Source of the DNA: Hydractinia symbiolongicarpus | Taxonomy: Eukaryota; Cnidaria; Hydrozoa; Anthoathecata; Hydractiniidae | NCBI RefSeq assembly: GCF_029227915.1 | Contig: NC_079875.1 | Coordinates: 32,307,501-32,371,500, forward strand | Length of the DNA stretch: 64,000 nucleotides | Direction: 5' to 3' | In this document: positions 25,097-36,343 of the stretch, piece after piece | How positions within the stretch are numbered: the stretch's first letter is position 1 | Layout: each line of letters opens with the position of its first letter | Position numbers and translations under genes: made by a program | Notes under the pieces: model-generated | The model's database searches: none | What the model was told of the DNA's origin: nothing | The model's input: only the letters and a program-made list of their open reading frames with translations

Positions 25097-26656
25097 ACAA
25101 AATACTGCTTGTCATTTGCTTTCTGTCGGTTTTAAAATCAAAAACTTGATTTTACCCAAATGAGAAAAGAAGAAAAAGAAAGAAACACAAATGCTTCCAT
25201 GCTTAGAACACATTCTATAACGAAAGGCTATCTCCCCCGCTACAGAGAACATTATTTTTTTATTTATTTTTTTTATTATTATTTTTTTTTTTTTAATTTA
25301 TGCGAAGCTTGTGAAAACGGACGAATTGACCGCCGTTTGCACACGAGAATTTCGAAAGTATTTTAACATCTGACACAGTTCTGACTTGCAGATGAGACAA
25401 AGGGAATTCAATAACATAATTAATTTCTTGCTGACGCCAGCAATTTCTGTGTGACGTCATTGTCAGTTTAAAATTGGGAAAAATGCAATACCTGGGCAAT
25501 ATTTTGCCATTCTATTTTGATTTTCTGCTTAATAGTATAAATGATTTAACATTTTGAAAAATCCTCAATAATTGTAAAAATCAGGGCCACTCGTCGGATT
25601 GGCAAATTTAGCAGAAATGTGTAAATTGATGAAATTCGCTTTTAGTGGATTTAGCTAGGTTTTAAAATAACTATTTGATTTATTATATGAGTCAAATACT
25701 ACCCAAATGGTGCAAAACTAGGGGAGTTATAATGGACACAGAAGTTTTTGCAGATTGATAAGTCCAAATAGTCAGTGTTAAGTTTTGAGTTGAACAGTAT
25801 TATTTTTCTCGGGAACAAATTAATTCAGACATGTGAAATTCAAAACAACGCAACAAAAAAATTTTGCACTAGTTCATTCCTTGATAAATTGACTGTTGAT
25901 TCAATCTTCGATGAACATAAAAATTTATATTTGTGGTTTTTTTGTTGCGCTAATTTTTTCCTTGCTTCGTTTTTTGTTTGCGTTTAAATGTAAGCACGAA
26001 ACGTGGCCATGACATTTTAGCGTTCATCGCTAGACCTGGAATGTCTTTTGAAGAAGAACTAACGAAAAAAGCTACAAATATGATTCTTTTATAACTAAAA
26101 TATTCTTACACGAAACAGCATGGCATAAAATTTTTTATATTTTTTCATTGTTTTGTGTCCAAATTTTTTTCCCCTAAAATCGATAACTACATTAAAGGTC
26201 GGCGCCGTTATAGAACAAAAGCCAACTTTGTTAGTACATAGTTTGCAGATTTGTGACGTCAGACGGCGAACATAGCTCAGCAGGATTTCTAAGACGATGA
26301 ATGAAGTTTCACCCATTTCTTCGTCTTCTCTCAGAGTGATTTATATTTCTTGCGACGTTCGAGCTAAATTGTAGTAGAAAAACAACCTTGTAGAAAAATA
26401 ATTTATGAGAATTTGACATGCGAAAACAGGGAAAGAGAGAAAAAGCTGTTTTTGATTTGATTTGCTTTGCAAAAAATCACTTTCAGTACACTTCTTTTGA
26501 ATTGCTGTTTTCGAAACTAGAAAATTGCACATATCGTCTTTCAAGATGTTTTAATACAAAAAATAACATCAGAAGAATTTCATAATAAATTCGAATAGAC
26601 GTAATTTCAAGTGATACTGACAACCACAGGAGACCTTTAAGCATTCCCTCGCTTCA

Positions 26657-26785
26657 TCTATATTATAATCTATATCTGTCTGTCTGTCACGCAAAATGGT
26701 AGCTGAGCTGCGCAACAGCGAGAAGCACGCAATGCGGTATAAAAAGGACGGGCGAACCCGTGGATTTACCACGGGCTAACGACTA
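26657..26785 (+). mobile_element. Non-autonomous Helitron copy
   Basis: Starts TCTATATTATAATC after A and ends with the CCCGTGGATTTACCACGGG hairpin followed by CTAACGACTA. It shares the GCACGCAATGCGGTATAAA region with the 21-kb copy. About 129 bp, no coding capacity. Confidence 0.7.
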
Positions 26786-26873
26786 TTTTATTTAAAATCC
26801 GTTTGGTAATATCCCCGCGGAATTGCGTAACACAAGTGAGTAATTTACCGAACAGAAAGGCCACATCGATACT

Positions 26874-26910
26874 GTTGTACCACGGTTACATGCTGTAACC
26901 GTGGTACAAC
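26874..26910. repeat. Perfect 17-bp hairpin
   Basis: GTTGTACCACGGTTACA, loop TGC, then the exact reverse complement. It sits about 90 bp beyond the Helitron end and 390 bp upstream of PLA2 copy 2. No terminator or known RNA motif is recognised. Confidence 0.95.
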
Positions 26911-27296
26911 TTTGACCAAAAATATCTCAAGAACCAAAGCTCACAAATGTAAAAAAAAATACATACATTATAACCATTTTATGCACAGCTTGTTATCGGT
27001 TGTTAGTTTTCCTTTAAGCAGTTAGATTGCTCGATTGTCTGTTTACCTATATAAGATGTGGCATGCACAGATGAAAACTATTGTGCAAAAATTGATGATA
27101 ATATTCGACAATCACTCAATCAGTCACAAAGAAGCGCCATTTTTAAATTATTTGCGCAAATAAATTGGTCAGATAATTAGAAAATTTAACATTGGATTTT
27201 GTCATTAAAATAAAGCATGGAATACTTTTTCAAACGCGATTTTATAAACTACAAAAACCTCTCGCCTATATTTTAACAGTGTTTTAGTCTGTAAAG

Positions 27297-28117
27297 ATGG
27301 CGGGTATGTTGTGCAGTGCCATTATGATATATGTACTGAACCTGTACAGGGTAGAAGCTGTCGACTTCAAACCATGTATCACTCAACTTACAAATGGCTG
27401 TAGTATTCCTCTGGGATTTCCCTTCCCTTATAAAGACGTGTTTCTCCCCGCTTGTGAGAGACACGATATTTGCTACCGATGTGTAAGTACAGTTTTTCTC
27501 CCGTGATATTTTATCGGATTTTTACCGGGTTTTTTTGTTACTTTTTCTTAGGTACTTTAGCACAACGTTTCCGAGGCCCAGCTCAACTTTTTTTATTTTT
27601 AACAGTTTCCAATTAATTAAAATTAGTGGTTTCCAATCAGAATAATTATTATTAGCGCAAAAAACAAAAAGATTTTTGTATCAAAATAAAATTGCGGGAA
27701 AAATTGGTATGTCACGACAAAACAACTGAAATTTTTCTCTTTTCTATTAGATCCTCTCTATTTTATATTTTCATCAAGTTTTATCATTAGGGAAAAAAGT
27801 TTAATTGGACGAGAAGCCAGTGCGACAACGCCTTTAAAGCTAACATGCTGACCATGTGTAAATTAAAAGAAGAATCGAAATACGCAGTAACTTATGGCGG
27901 AACGTTTTGGGAGAAGTTGCGGTCAGCGTTCAAAGTGGCGACAGCTATGGCAAGATGGATTCTCATTAAGTCAGGAACTCTGGATCATTGTATGAATGGA
28001 AGTGATGTATATTACAAAGGTGTGAAGGGGTTTGGACACAGCAGTTTTGGTTCAATTGACCCGAAGTGTGACTTACAATGTGCAAAGGTCTTAGGAGATC
28101 CTGCTAATGTATTGTAA
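27297..28117 (+). CDS. Secreted phospholipase A2, conodipine-like (copy 2)
   Basis: Exon 1 27297-27482 and exon 2 27791-28117, phase 0, 170 aa. Signal peptide at the start (hydrophobic CSAIMIYVLNLY region). Same CERHDIC catalytic motif and cysteine pattern as copy 1. Exon 1 and the last part of exon 2 differ at many sites from copy 1, including the signal peptide, while about 200 bp of exon 2 are almost identical. The intron is longer than in copy 1 (308 against 78 bp). Likely an extracellular PLA2; venom or digestive use is inference. Confidence 0.85.
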
Positions 28118-28407
28118 AATACAATAATGTATTGTAAAATAAAATTTGTTTCGTTGAATATATTCACGCAAAATGTGAAAATGTGTGTTCTTTTGTTTCG
28201 TGCAATAGTTCGTTTAAGTTCATTAAGACATAACATCTAAAAGTAATCCACTTTATAAAATTGTACATGATCAAACTCCCTGGTAGAGCGAACTATCTCG
28301 AGCGAGCATATCGTTTTACACCAGTTTCATATGGAACGAACGATCTTTTCTGGGATTCAGCTACAGAGAAATATCTCTCTTCTAAGGAACACCAATCACT
28401 CTCTGTA

Positions 28408-29712
28408 TCACGGATGTAGCTGTATTAAATCTGTGACGTCACATGAGCGATAAGTGATTGGACAACAGCCAAACTTGTCGATGTACTTGTGTATACAAGC
28501 ATAGCAGAAAACAAAACCAGATACTGAAGTTGTGGTTGGGTTGACGTGAAGACATCGACAGAGAGGACATTGTTGTTTCGATGGAGGAAGCTTGCTGTCT
28601 GTTGACAAAACCTATAAGTGAACAAAAATAAAGTCTCGATCTAAATTGAACTAAGTTTCTTTTAAATTTTTTTTATATCGCATGAACCTCCCCCCTTTTT
28701 TGCTCAATGAAGGTAGGTTCATATTAAAAATTTTTCTTAAGAGGGAGAATTCCATCGAGCAAGTGTTACTAATTGGAGTAAATTCGCTCGGTGTCTGATA
28801 CCATTTTTAAAAACTACAAGTATCATGCTTTTCAGTTGTGACATGAATAAACGAAGTTAACATGTGAAATACAAAACGCACTATGACAGAAACCTAATTC
28901 AAAAATAAAATTTAAATACACACAAATAATTCCACCTTGGGCATACTGGGAGGTTCAGTTACAGACAGTGCGGACGATTGAAGTGAAGTATCTTGTTGAT
29001 AGAAGGCATCTACAAATTGTAACGAGTAGAAGAGAAGCGGAGTCATTCTGGAGGCGATGGAAGCCATACTGTCTGTTAAATAATTAACCAGCCGATAACT
29101 TTTGTTCTCCTTGTCATCGATTGGTGGATTGTTCGATTTAGCGTATTTTAATTGGATGCGAGTGAAGTAAAGCAGAGGAGAGGCGTAACTCGTGAAATTG
29201 AATAAATATAAAATGTAATTTACAATGCGTATCCACTTTGCACCAGTCAATAGGATAGGATATACGTTGTAAATCCATATCTCCAATGACGTCACATCGT
29301 TTTCACTGGCTAAAATTCGCGCTTTCACGCGTTCATAAAATTTATCTAACTTCCCTGTTAAATATGGTAGCAACACAATGGCGGCTAATGATATCCATTT
29401 TGCTTTTCTCAACCACACCGATGATTTAGCTGCCGTACTTTCTCTTGTCAACTCGTAAAAACTCTCCGTGATGGAGGCCGACTTTTTGCGCAAGTTGTAT
29501 TCTTCAAGCACAAAAAGGAACACGTAAAATAATTCATCAGGATACCTAAGCACTTTTGACGTGACTTGTGGCCACTTTGTACGCAGTACTTTACAAAAGT
29601 ATTCCCAAGCGGGTTTAAGCGATGACTTTAACGACTCCTCAGACACGATATCGAAAAGTGACGCCTTTGCACTGGATGTGTAGAGAAACTGTGCCGTGGT
29701 TAACCTGTCCAT
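28408..29712 (-). CDS. PEX12: Peroxisome assembly protein 12 (peroxin-12)
   Basis: Exon 1 29712-28936 and exon 2 28611-28408 join in phase 0 (AAG|GTGGAA ... TATAG|GTT) to 326 aa, close to the human length of about 359. The N-terminus and central region follow the PEX2/PEX12 N-terminal domain with membrane helices (for example LAAIVLLPYLTGKLDKFYER, WIRIVNYILYLFNFTSYASP). The C-terminal RING (CPLCRCLHVNP, GFVFCYACIHKYI, CCPIT) lacks a full second zinc site, as is normal for PEX12. PEX2, PEX10 and PEX12 form the peroxisomal E3 ligase that recycles PEX5. It lies about 220 bp downstream of DHDH on the same strand. Confidence 0.92.
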
Positions 29713-29932
29713 ATTTTTATCAATTTAATCTAAATGAAAGTTAGTAAATGTTTGTTAAAACAAGAAATATAATTCTATAATAATAATTTATAGATCTTAA
29801 TTTTCAGCTTCTATAAAACTATATAACATCAAATTTCTAACATTTACAATTATCCAGCTACAAAAATTAAATACAAAAGTAAAAAAATAACAGCGTATAT
29901 ATCATTGGAACGTTCGTTCCTTTTTATCGTGT

Positions 29933-32900
29933 TTACAAATTTTTCGTCAATTGACGTCTCAATTGGTCCAAGTATCCCATAATGCGTCTGGTAGTATCGT
30001 GAGGGATAAGTGGGCTTTCCAACAGACCATTAACCAAGCATTCCCTCACATGTGCAGCCTCGTAACTAAAATACAGAAGTAATTTGATGATGAAGCAGTT
30101 GAAATACTTTTACGATATAACCGTAATGTTAATTCTATTTGAATTTCTCAAAAAGTAACAAGAAATAAAAAATAGAAAAAGTTGATAAGTTAATCTTGAA
30201 ACATTGTCTAAATTACAACGTTAAAATTAACGTCACGAAGATTTTTTTGCTATTAGATCTTCACAAGGTTTTTTGCAAACCCATTTATGAAATTTGTCTT
30301 CTCACAGAGACTAATCAGCTATAAAAAAGCAAATTCACTGAAAAAAACAAGAAAATACATTATCAATATTGAAATTCTAGAATTGTGCTAAGCTTTTACG
30401 TTGGAGTGCTATTTCTAAAAGTTGTTTAATTTGTTTTTTTTGTCTAACCTTTTTTATGAGAATAACTTTAAAAGAACACAAGCCTCTGATTTTGCCGCGA
30501 AATAAGAACAAAAAAAAAAGAACAACCTCAAGTTCAAATCTTTGCTTATAAAACTGAAATGATCATAAAATAAGAACGCTCGATTGTTTGTGAACACAAT
30601 TATAAAGCTTCCATTAGCAAAAAAAATTCTTCCTTGACTCTTAAACTTTAGAAAAAAAATGAGGAGACATAATTTCGGGTAAAAACACCTCCAAAAATAA
30701 GAACAGCTCGTCAGACTTTTAAAAAAGAGAAGAGTGTATAGGTTGAATCACAACTGGAATTTAACCAATTTAAAGAGAGTTATAGAAAATTTGGATAGCA
30801 TGATTTCATTTTAAATCTGTTACATGTTGGATTGAAGTTGCAATATACCAAGTGTTGCAATCACTATATACAGAGCCTTCAGAGAACTTTAGCTACAAGG
30901 AACGAAAACCTCGTATAGATAATAAGGTTAAACTTCTCTTTAACCAAAAATATTTGGCGCACCTTAAACCAGTTGAATTTACAAAATTAGTTTCCATAGC
31001 GGCAACAGGATGTGGAAAATCGTGTTCCTTCGTTTCTCCGTTTACATACTCCTCAATGTATTTCTCAGACGACCAAAATGGTTTGATGATTCTCACATTT
31101 GCTTTACTGCAAAGTAACACACAGTCATTCGGCAGAGTGTGATCTAAAAAATACAGCATAAAAATAAAGTTTCGTAAAACTTTATCTTGTATGTTACATT
31201 TTACTGAGTTGAGGCCAGTAAACTTCAGATTTTTCCATTTCCATCATCTAAGAAACAGTTGAACTCTGATACAACAAGACATTGGGTGACTTCTTTAACA
31301 TGACTATTTGGGGGAGGAGAGAGGCTTTTTGCGTCTCGTTTATAGTCGTACATATACAACCGCTGGCCACTAAAATTTATTTCTCCACATACTTTCCAAA
31401 TATTTTCAGGATATTTTTCTTTCTTTCCAGGTAAGAAAAACACAAGTCAAGGGAAGTAAAAAAAATTAGGAATTTAGAGAGTAATGAACATCTTAAACTC
31501 ATAATGCTAATGCCTCACCTTCAATTGGTGCATAACGGGACTCAGCTGGGTGAGTGAACCGACTGCCAACTAACACAACCTTCCAACCACTACGACAACA
31601 GACTGGTCAAAGAACGGAGTTGGTTTTTGGCTGCTCCAAAAACATTGCCTATGTGAAGGGAAATCTCTCTTCTGTTGTCGTAGTGGTTGGAAGGTTGTGT
31701 TAGTTGGCAGTCGGTTCACTCACCCAGCTGAGTCCCGTTATGCACCAATTGAAGGTGAGGCATTAGCCGTTGCACATGCGTTGGACAAGTGTCGACATTT
31801 TGTTTTGGGTTGCAAGGACCTAATCATTGCAGTCGATCATAAGCCGTTGCTCGGACTCTTTACAAACAGATCCCTGGAAGACATACCTAACAACCGATTG
31901 CGGAATCTTAAAGAACGCACACTGAGGTATCGTTTCACCATGCAACATATTCCTGGCCTGAAGAATCGAGTTCCAGATGCTCTGCCGCGCCATCCATCTG
32001 GCGACCCGTCTCCGGAACAACTGGTATTACCTGACGACATTTCGTTTATAGCTGCTTCATCGGCATTGAATTCCCTTAAATCCACAACCTGGGAGGATGT
32101 TCGTCAAGCAACTACAGCCAACGTCGAAATGCGAGATCTAGTTCATACCATTGAGTCTGGCTTACCTGAACACCAGACGGAGTGGCCCCAGAAATTGCAG
32201 GTATATCATCAATATCGCGATCAATTGTCCACTGTTGATGGAGTCGCACTTTACAAGGACAGGGTCATCATACCTCCATGCCTACGGCCTAACATACTAT
32301 CCAGCCTTCATGCCGCACACCATGGTGTCACATCGATGAACTTGAGGGCCGAATCTTCCATCTTCTGGCCAGGTCTATCTGCAGATATCGTAAAGTTACG
32401 TCAGGGATGTCAAAGCTGCGACCGTATTGCTCCATCGCAACCATCAGCTCCGCCGAAGCCTCTGCAATATCCTGATTATCCGTTTCAGCAAATCTGTGGC
32501 GACTTCTTTCATTATGCCGGCCACAACTATCTTGTCTGCATTGATCGATACTCCAATTGGCCGATTGTTGAGGAGGCTAGAAATGGTGCGAAAGGATTAA
32601 TCGACTGCCTCCGCCGAACATTTGTAACCTATGGTATACCGGACGAATTCTCCTCAGACGGTGGACCTGAGCTGTGTGCATCCTCCACGTCCACTTTCCT
32701 GCGTAACTGGGGTGTCCACCACCGAATATCATCAGTTGCGTATCCACACAGCAATTGTCGAGCTGAAGTTGGTGTGAAAACAGTAAAACGTATGCTAACG
32801 GATAATGTTTGTTCTGATGGGAACCTTGACACAGACGCATTTCAAAAAGCCATGCTACAATATAGAAACACGCCAAATCAAACCACCAAGTTATCACCTG

Positions 32901-35653
32901 CAATATGTTTGTTTGGACGACCCATCAAGGATTTCGTACCCATCTTGCCAGGTAAATACCTCCCCCACCCTACGTGGGTGAGTGTCCTTGAAGATCGCGA
33001 AAAGGCACTAAGGCGTCGTCATATGGCCATCGCTGAGAGACTGTCTCTGTATTCTAAGCAGTTGAACCCACTTTGTGTGGGAGATCAGGTGCGAATCCAA
33101 AATCAGACTGGTCTCCATCCTCTTCGATGGGACAAAACCGGCTCGATTATCGAAGTTCGCCCGCATGACCAATATGTGGTTCGAATTGATGGATCAAGAC
33201 AGGTGACACTACGTAACCGTAAATTCCTTCGGAAATTCACACCTGTTCGGCCAAACTTACCATTGGACTAACTTATGAACGCCTGGCGATCAATCCCACC
33301 AGCCTCTAGGCCGCCAATCACCTCTAAACCTGTGGAACAACCCATCGATGACAGCCGCTCCACTCAAGACTTGCCACAGGGATCTACACCACCCCTCTCA
33401 AATCCGACCGACAACACTCCGCCTCCACAAGCATCGCATGATAGTGACACATACTTTGGTCCTGACCAGCCAGCTGCTGACAACCGTTTGGATGTACCGA
33501 CCGCCTCCTCGTCACCGCCTTATCCGTCCCCGGTTCGTCGATCTACAAGAGAACGTCAGCAACCATCTCGTTTCGAGGACTATGTTATGAACTAATACAT
33601 TTAATCGTCATTATATACTGCACATCTCCTAATGACTGGGGGGAGATAGAGAGTAATGAACATTGAACTGTTGTATTTATTGTTTATTGTTTGTTTTCAG
33701 ATTCAACATTGCATACTAATAAATAAGCAAATGGTTTCATTCCTATCTAGAATTATGTTAGCATAACCATCGTACATCAAGAATAAAATGAAGTCAGTTT
33801 TACTTCTCTTCTGAAGAATTCTTAAGTGCACAAACTGTGATTTAGGACCATTGATTTGAAAAAGATTTTTTTTGTTTCTCTTGAAGTAGAAAGAGACAAC
33901 AGGGAGTCTGTTTTAGATAGAGAAAGCTGTACACAAAGGAAGATAAAGTTTTTATGGTTAACTTTTGGTGATTTAAATGCACAAACAAACGTTTATGTTC
34001 GTGAAATGCAGACTTTGCTATGTTCAAACGTTTCTGCGCATAAAATATGGTCATATACAAACAAAGAGTAGGGTAGCACTTTTTGTAACTAAATGTTTAA
34101 CTATTTTCTTTAAAAACAAACATTATTATTTGAGTTGTTTTAATATTTTTATTTTTTGGGTTCAAGAAAGGTCTGTCAGTAAACAAAAAATAAAAAGGCC
34201 AATTTTGGCTGATATTGGATAGGGTGTCTTTTTAAACCTTCCCTTCTTCGATGTCCCTTTAAAAATAAAGAAGTAGAAAAAATTCATTAACCTTTTTGAA
34301 ATGCTGATTTTTTTGGTTTTAAATATTATTAAAAAAATATGTCGTTTGAAAGTAAAATTGTCACGTGTCAAAGCAAAAAGAAAGTATTTCAAAGATGTTG
34401 CAGGTTTTTCCAGATTAGTGCAAGTTGGTATAGTAATGTTGATGTCACTATTTATATATTTTTAGTTAGTTCTTCTCCAATCTAAGCCAAGATATAATCT
34501 AAATTAACAAAAGCTGAAAACAACCAAAAAATCCCTAACGCATAACTTAAAATTTGTGAAGAGAAAATATACTTAAAATAAGAAAAGACTGATTAATGTG
34601 CAATTCAATCATAAAGTTGACTGTGTACAGTGATTAGCAAAATGACATCGCAAATTGTCTATACATTATATAAACTTGGTTTTTGTTAATCACTAAATTT
34701 AGCCTAAATATGGTACACCGAATATGTATATATGTAAATATGTGTCCACATGCATTAAAAAGGACTACATATAATCAGTACACGTAACCAACGCAAATAA
34801 ACCATTTTTCTTCCCCCAAATATATATTTTTTGATTTTGTCTTTTATATTCAAAGAAAACAGTAAAAAATGTAATCCAGAATATCCTTACCACCACTTGC
34901 AAGTAACTGTGCTATCTTATTTCCTTCAAATGTTAAAGTTACACTTGCTGATCGATCAACTCCAGTTTTTTCAACATGGCCACAAGCATGTATTTCTTTC
35001 AACTTGTGCTCACCAAACATCATATCAGCCATAGTAAGCAGGTACAATCCTATGTCTAATAAAATACTTCCTCCCAAATTTGGATCATAGATACGTTGTC
35101 GGTCAAACAAGGGGAAACCAAATGTACCCAGCATAACATTTAAATCACCGTAATCCCCATTATTAAGTTTGGTAAGCACTTGCCGATGAAGCGGTAGACA
35201 TCTCGTCCATACTGCCTTTTTAAAAAATTAACATCATTTAACTTTAACTTTACTTTTTTTTAAACATTAAAACAAATAAGCTTACCTCCATGTAAAATAC
35301 TTTGTTGATTTTTGCACAATTCAAAACTTCTTCCAGTTCAGTACTGTTCAAAACAGATGGTTTTTCACATAGTACAGCCTTTCCATGACTTAGAGCAAGC
35401 AAACTCAACTCTTTGTGAGTAGTGTTTATAGTTCCAATGTACACAATATCTACATTTCCATCCTCCACCACACATTTGTAACTGTCACTAAAGTTTTCAA
35501 TGCTAAATCTTGATGCAAATGTTCTCGCTTTATCAATACTTCGTGCACCAACATGCACTATAGCATGCTCAGATTGGGGTAATGTTGATAGTGCTATACA
35601 GAGCCACTTCCAATAATGCCCCATCGCAACGGTCTTTCACTGAGAGAAGTCAT
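29933..35653 (-). CDS. DHDH: Trans-1,2-dihydrobenzene-1,2-diol dehydrogenase (dimeric), exon 1 frameshifted
   Basis: Exons 35653-35286, 35215-34891, 31143-30963 and 30065-29933 carry the Gfo/Idh/MocA-type DHDH sequence in order: SERPLRWGIIGSG nucleotide-binding start, ALSTLPQSEH, the AVLCEKP motif, AVWTRCLP, GGSILLDIGLYLL and the terminal SYEAAHVRECLVNGLLESP, which aligns closely with human DHDH. The enzyme oxidises trans-dihydrodiols with NADP in the cytosol. Between WGIIGSG (frame 1) and ALSTLP (frame 2) about 16 bases appear missing compared with the human spacing, with a TAG in frame 1. This is either a real frameshift or a sequence error; an ATG at 35624 in frame 2 would bypass it but lose the dinucleotide-binding start. 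The second intron (3.7 kb) contains a Gypsy fragment. Confidence 0.8.
31225..31443 (-). other. Unexplained open frame in DHDH intron
   Basis: A 72-codon minus-strand frame (for example NIWKVCGEINFSGQRLYMY, KEVTQCLVVSEFNCFLDD) with coding-like composition lies between DHDH exon 3 and the Gypsy fragment. DHDH exons 2 and 3 join perfectly without it and no family is recognised. It could be part of the inserted element or a gene fragment carried with it. Confidence 0.3.
31506..31767. repeat. Perfect 97-bp inverted repeat in Gypsy fragment
   Basis: 31506-31602 is the exact reverse complement of 31671-31767, separated by 68 bases. The right arm is the RNase H coding sequence in sense; the left arm is an inverted copy of it. 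No mismatch was found on reading both arms. Confidence 0.95.
31697..33595 (+). pseudogene. Gypsy pol fragment: RNase H and integrase
   Basis: Open from 31697 (and a little upstream) to TAA at 33269-33271, then in the same frame from 33275 to 33595. RNase H end: SRYAPIEGEALAVAHALDKC and IIAVDHKPLLG. Integrase: zinc-binding HAAHH...CQSC, then catalytic Asp in CGDFF, Asp in SSDGGPE and Glu in RAEVGVK, so the DDE triad is present. The C-terminal part after the stop is Pro-rich and ends RRSTRERQQPSRFEDYV, typical of the end of Gypsy pol. The upstream RT is missing, so this is not an active element. Confidence 0.85.
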
Positions 35654-36005
35654 TTTGTATACACCTGTTAATGCACAAATTCACATATTTTGCCATCACA
35701 ATGCAAATGTCAATAAACTAAAGCTACTGTTTACTATATACATTTGAGTTAGGATAAACTGAAAATCAAACAAAAAATAAAAAAAAACCAAGAATATATA
35801 TATATAACGATTTAACGAAACACATTTGCGCCAATTTTAAAACTTTATTACCAAATGTCTCAAATATTTAATGAATTTGAATAAAAGAAGAGATAGCAAT
35901 AACACAATATGGCGAAGATGAATAGTTTCTGCAATAGGTGGAGGACCGATGAGGTGGAATAATCCACTTAAGAGTCATGTTACACTGTATTACACTGTGT
36001 TACAC

Positions 36006-36042
36006 TATAGCCACATTCTTACACTGTAAGAATGTGGCTATA
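36006..36042. repeat. Perfect 17-bp hairpin
   Basis: Arms TATAGCCACATTCTTAC and its reverse complement, loop ACT. Preceded by short tandem repeats of TTACACTGTA (about 35979-36005). Confidence 0.9.
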
Positions 36043-36277
36043 TCAAGTCCTAGAACATTGGCACTATAGTATAAGCACATAGAAAATGGAGAACTAAAAT
36101 AAGCCAGCTGGAATAGAAGATTGATGCAATGATTCCGCCATAGTGATTTCAGATTCTTCATAAAATTGACGACATAAAAAAGGTGCTGAATTCGCAAAAA
36201 CAGTTGTACTATGGGGTGCCATAACAGACAATACAACGTCAGGGATTCTTTAGTCTCCAGAGACCAACCTCCTCCCC

Positions 36278-36343
36278 CAGGGCATCTTGTAACTTTTCTG
36301 ACCCTGGGACCGCGATACGAACATGGCCCTGGAGGAGGCTCCA
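36278..36343 (+). repeat. Inverted dispersed repeat, left copy
   Basis: About 66 bp (AGGGCATCTTGTA, TTTCTGACCCTGGGAC, CGATACGAACATGGCCCTGG) matches the reverse complement of 38108-38173 with few differences. The two copies may be ends of one 1.9-kb element or two independent short insertions. Confidence 0.7.

Larger units (their letters stand above)
25097..27296. other. Spacer between PLA2 copies
   Basis: No supported gene. Contains an A/T tract at about 25255-25300, a Helitron copy (26657-26785) and a perfect hairpin (26874-26910). Open frames here are short and without domains. Confidence 0.6.
31475..33663 (+). mobile_element. Ty3/Gypsy retrotransposon fragment
   Basis: The 17-bp sequence TAGAGAGTAATGAACAT occurs at both ends (31475-31491 and 33647-33663); it is either a target duplication or LTR remnant. 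Inside are the RNase H end and the integrase of pol, but no reverse transcriptase, protease or gag. A purine tract (GGGGGGAGA) just before the right copy looks like a polypurine tract, which would make the right copy the first bases of a lost 3' LTR. The left end is rearranged into a perfect inverted repeat. Confidence 0.75.

Noticed and set aside
35979-36005. Short TTACACTGTA repeats considered as a CRISPR-like array
   Set aside because: Units are directly adjacent without spacers, in a eukaryotic context.
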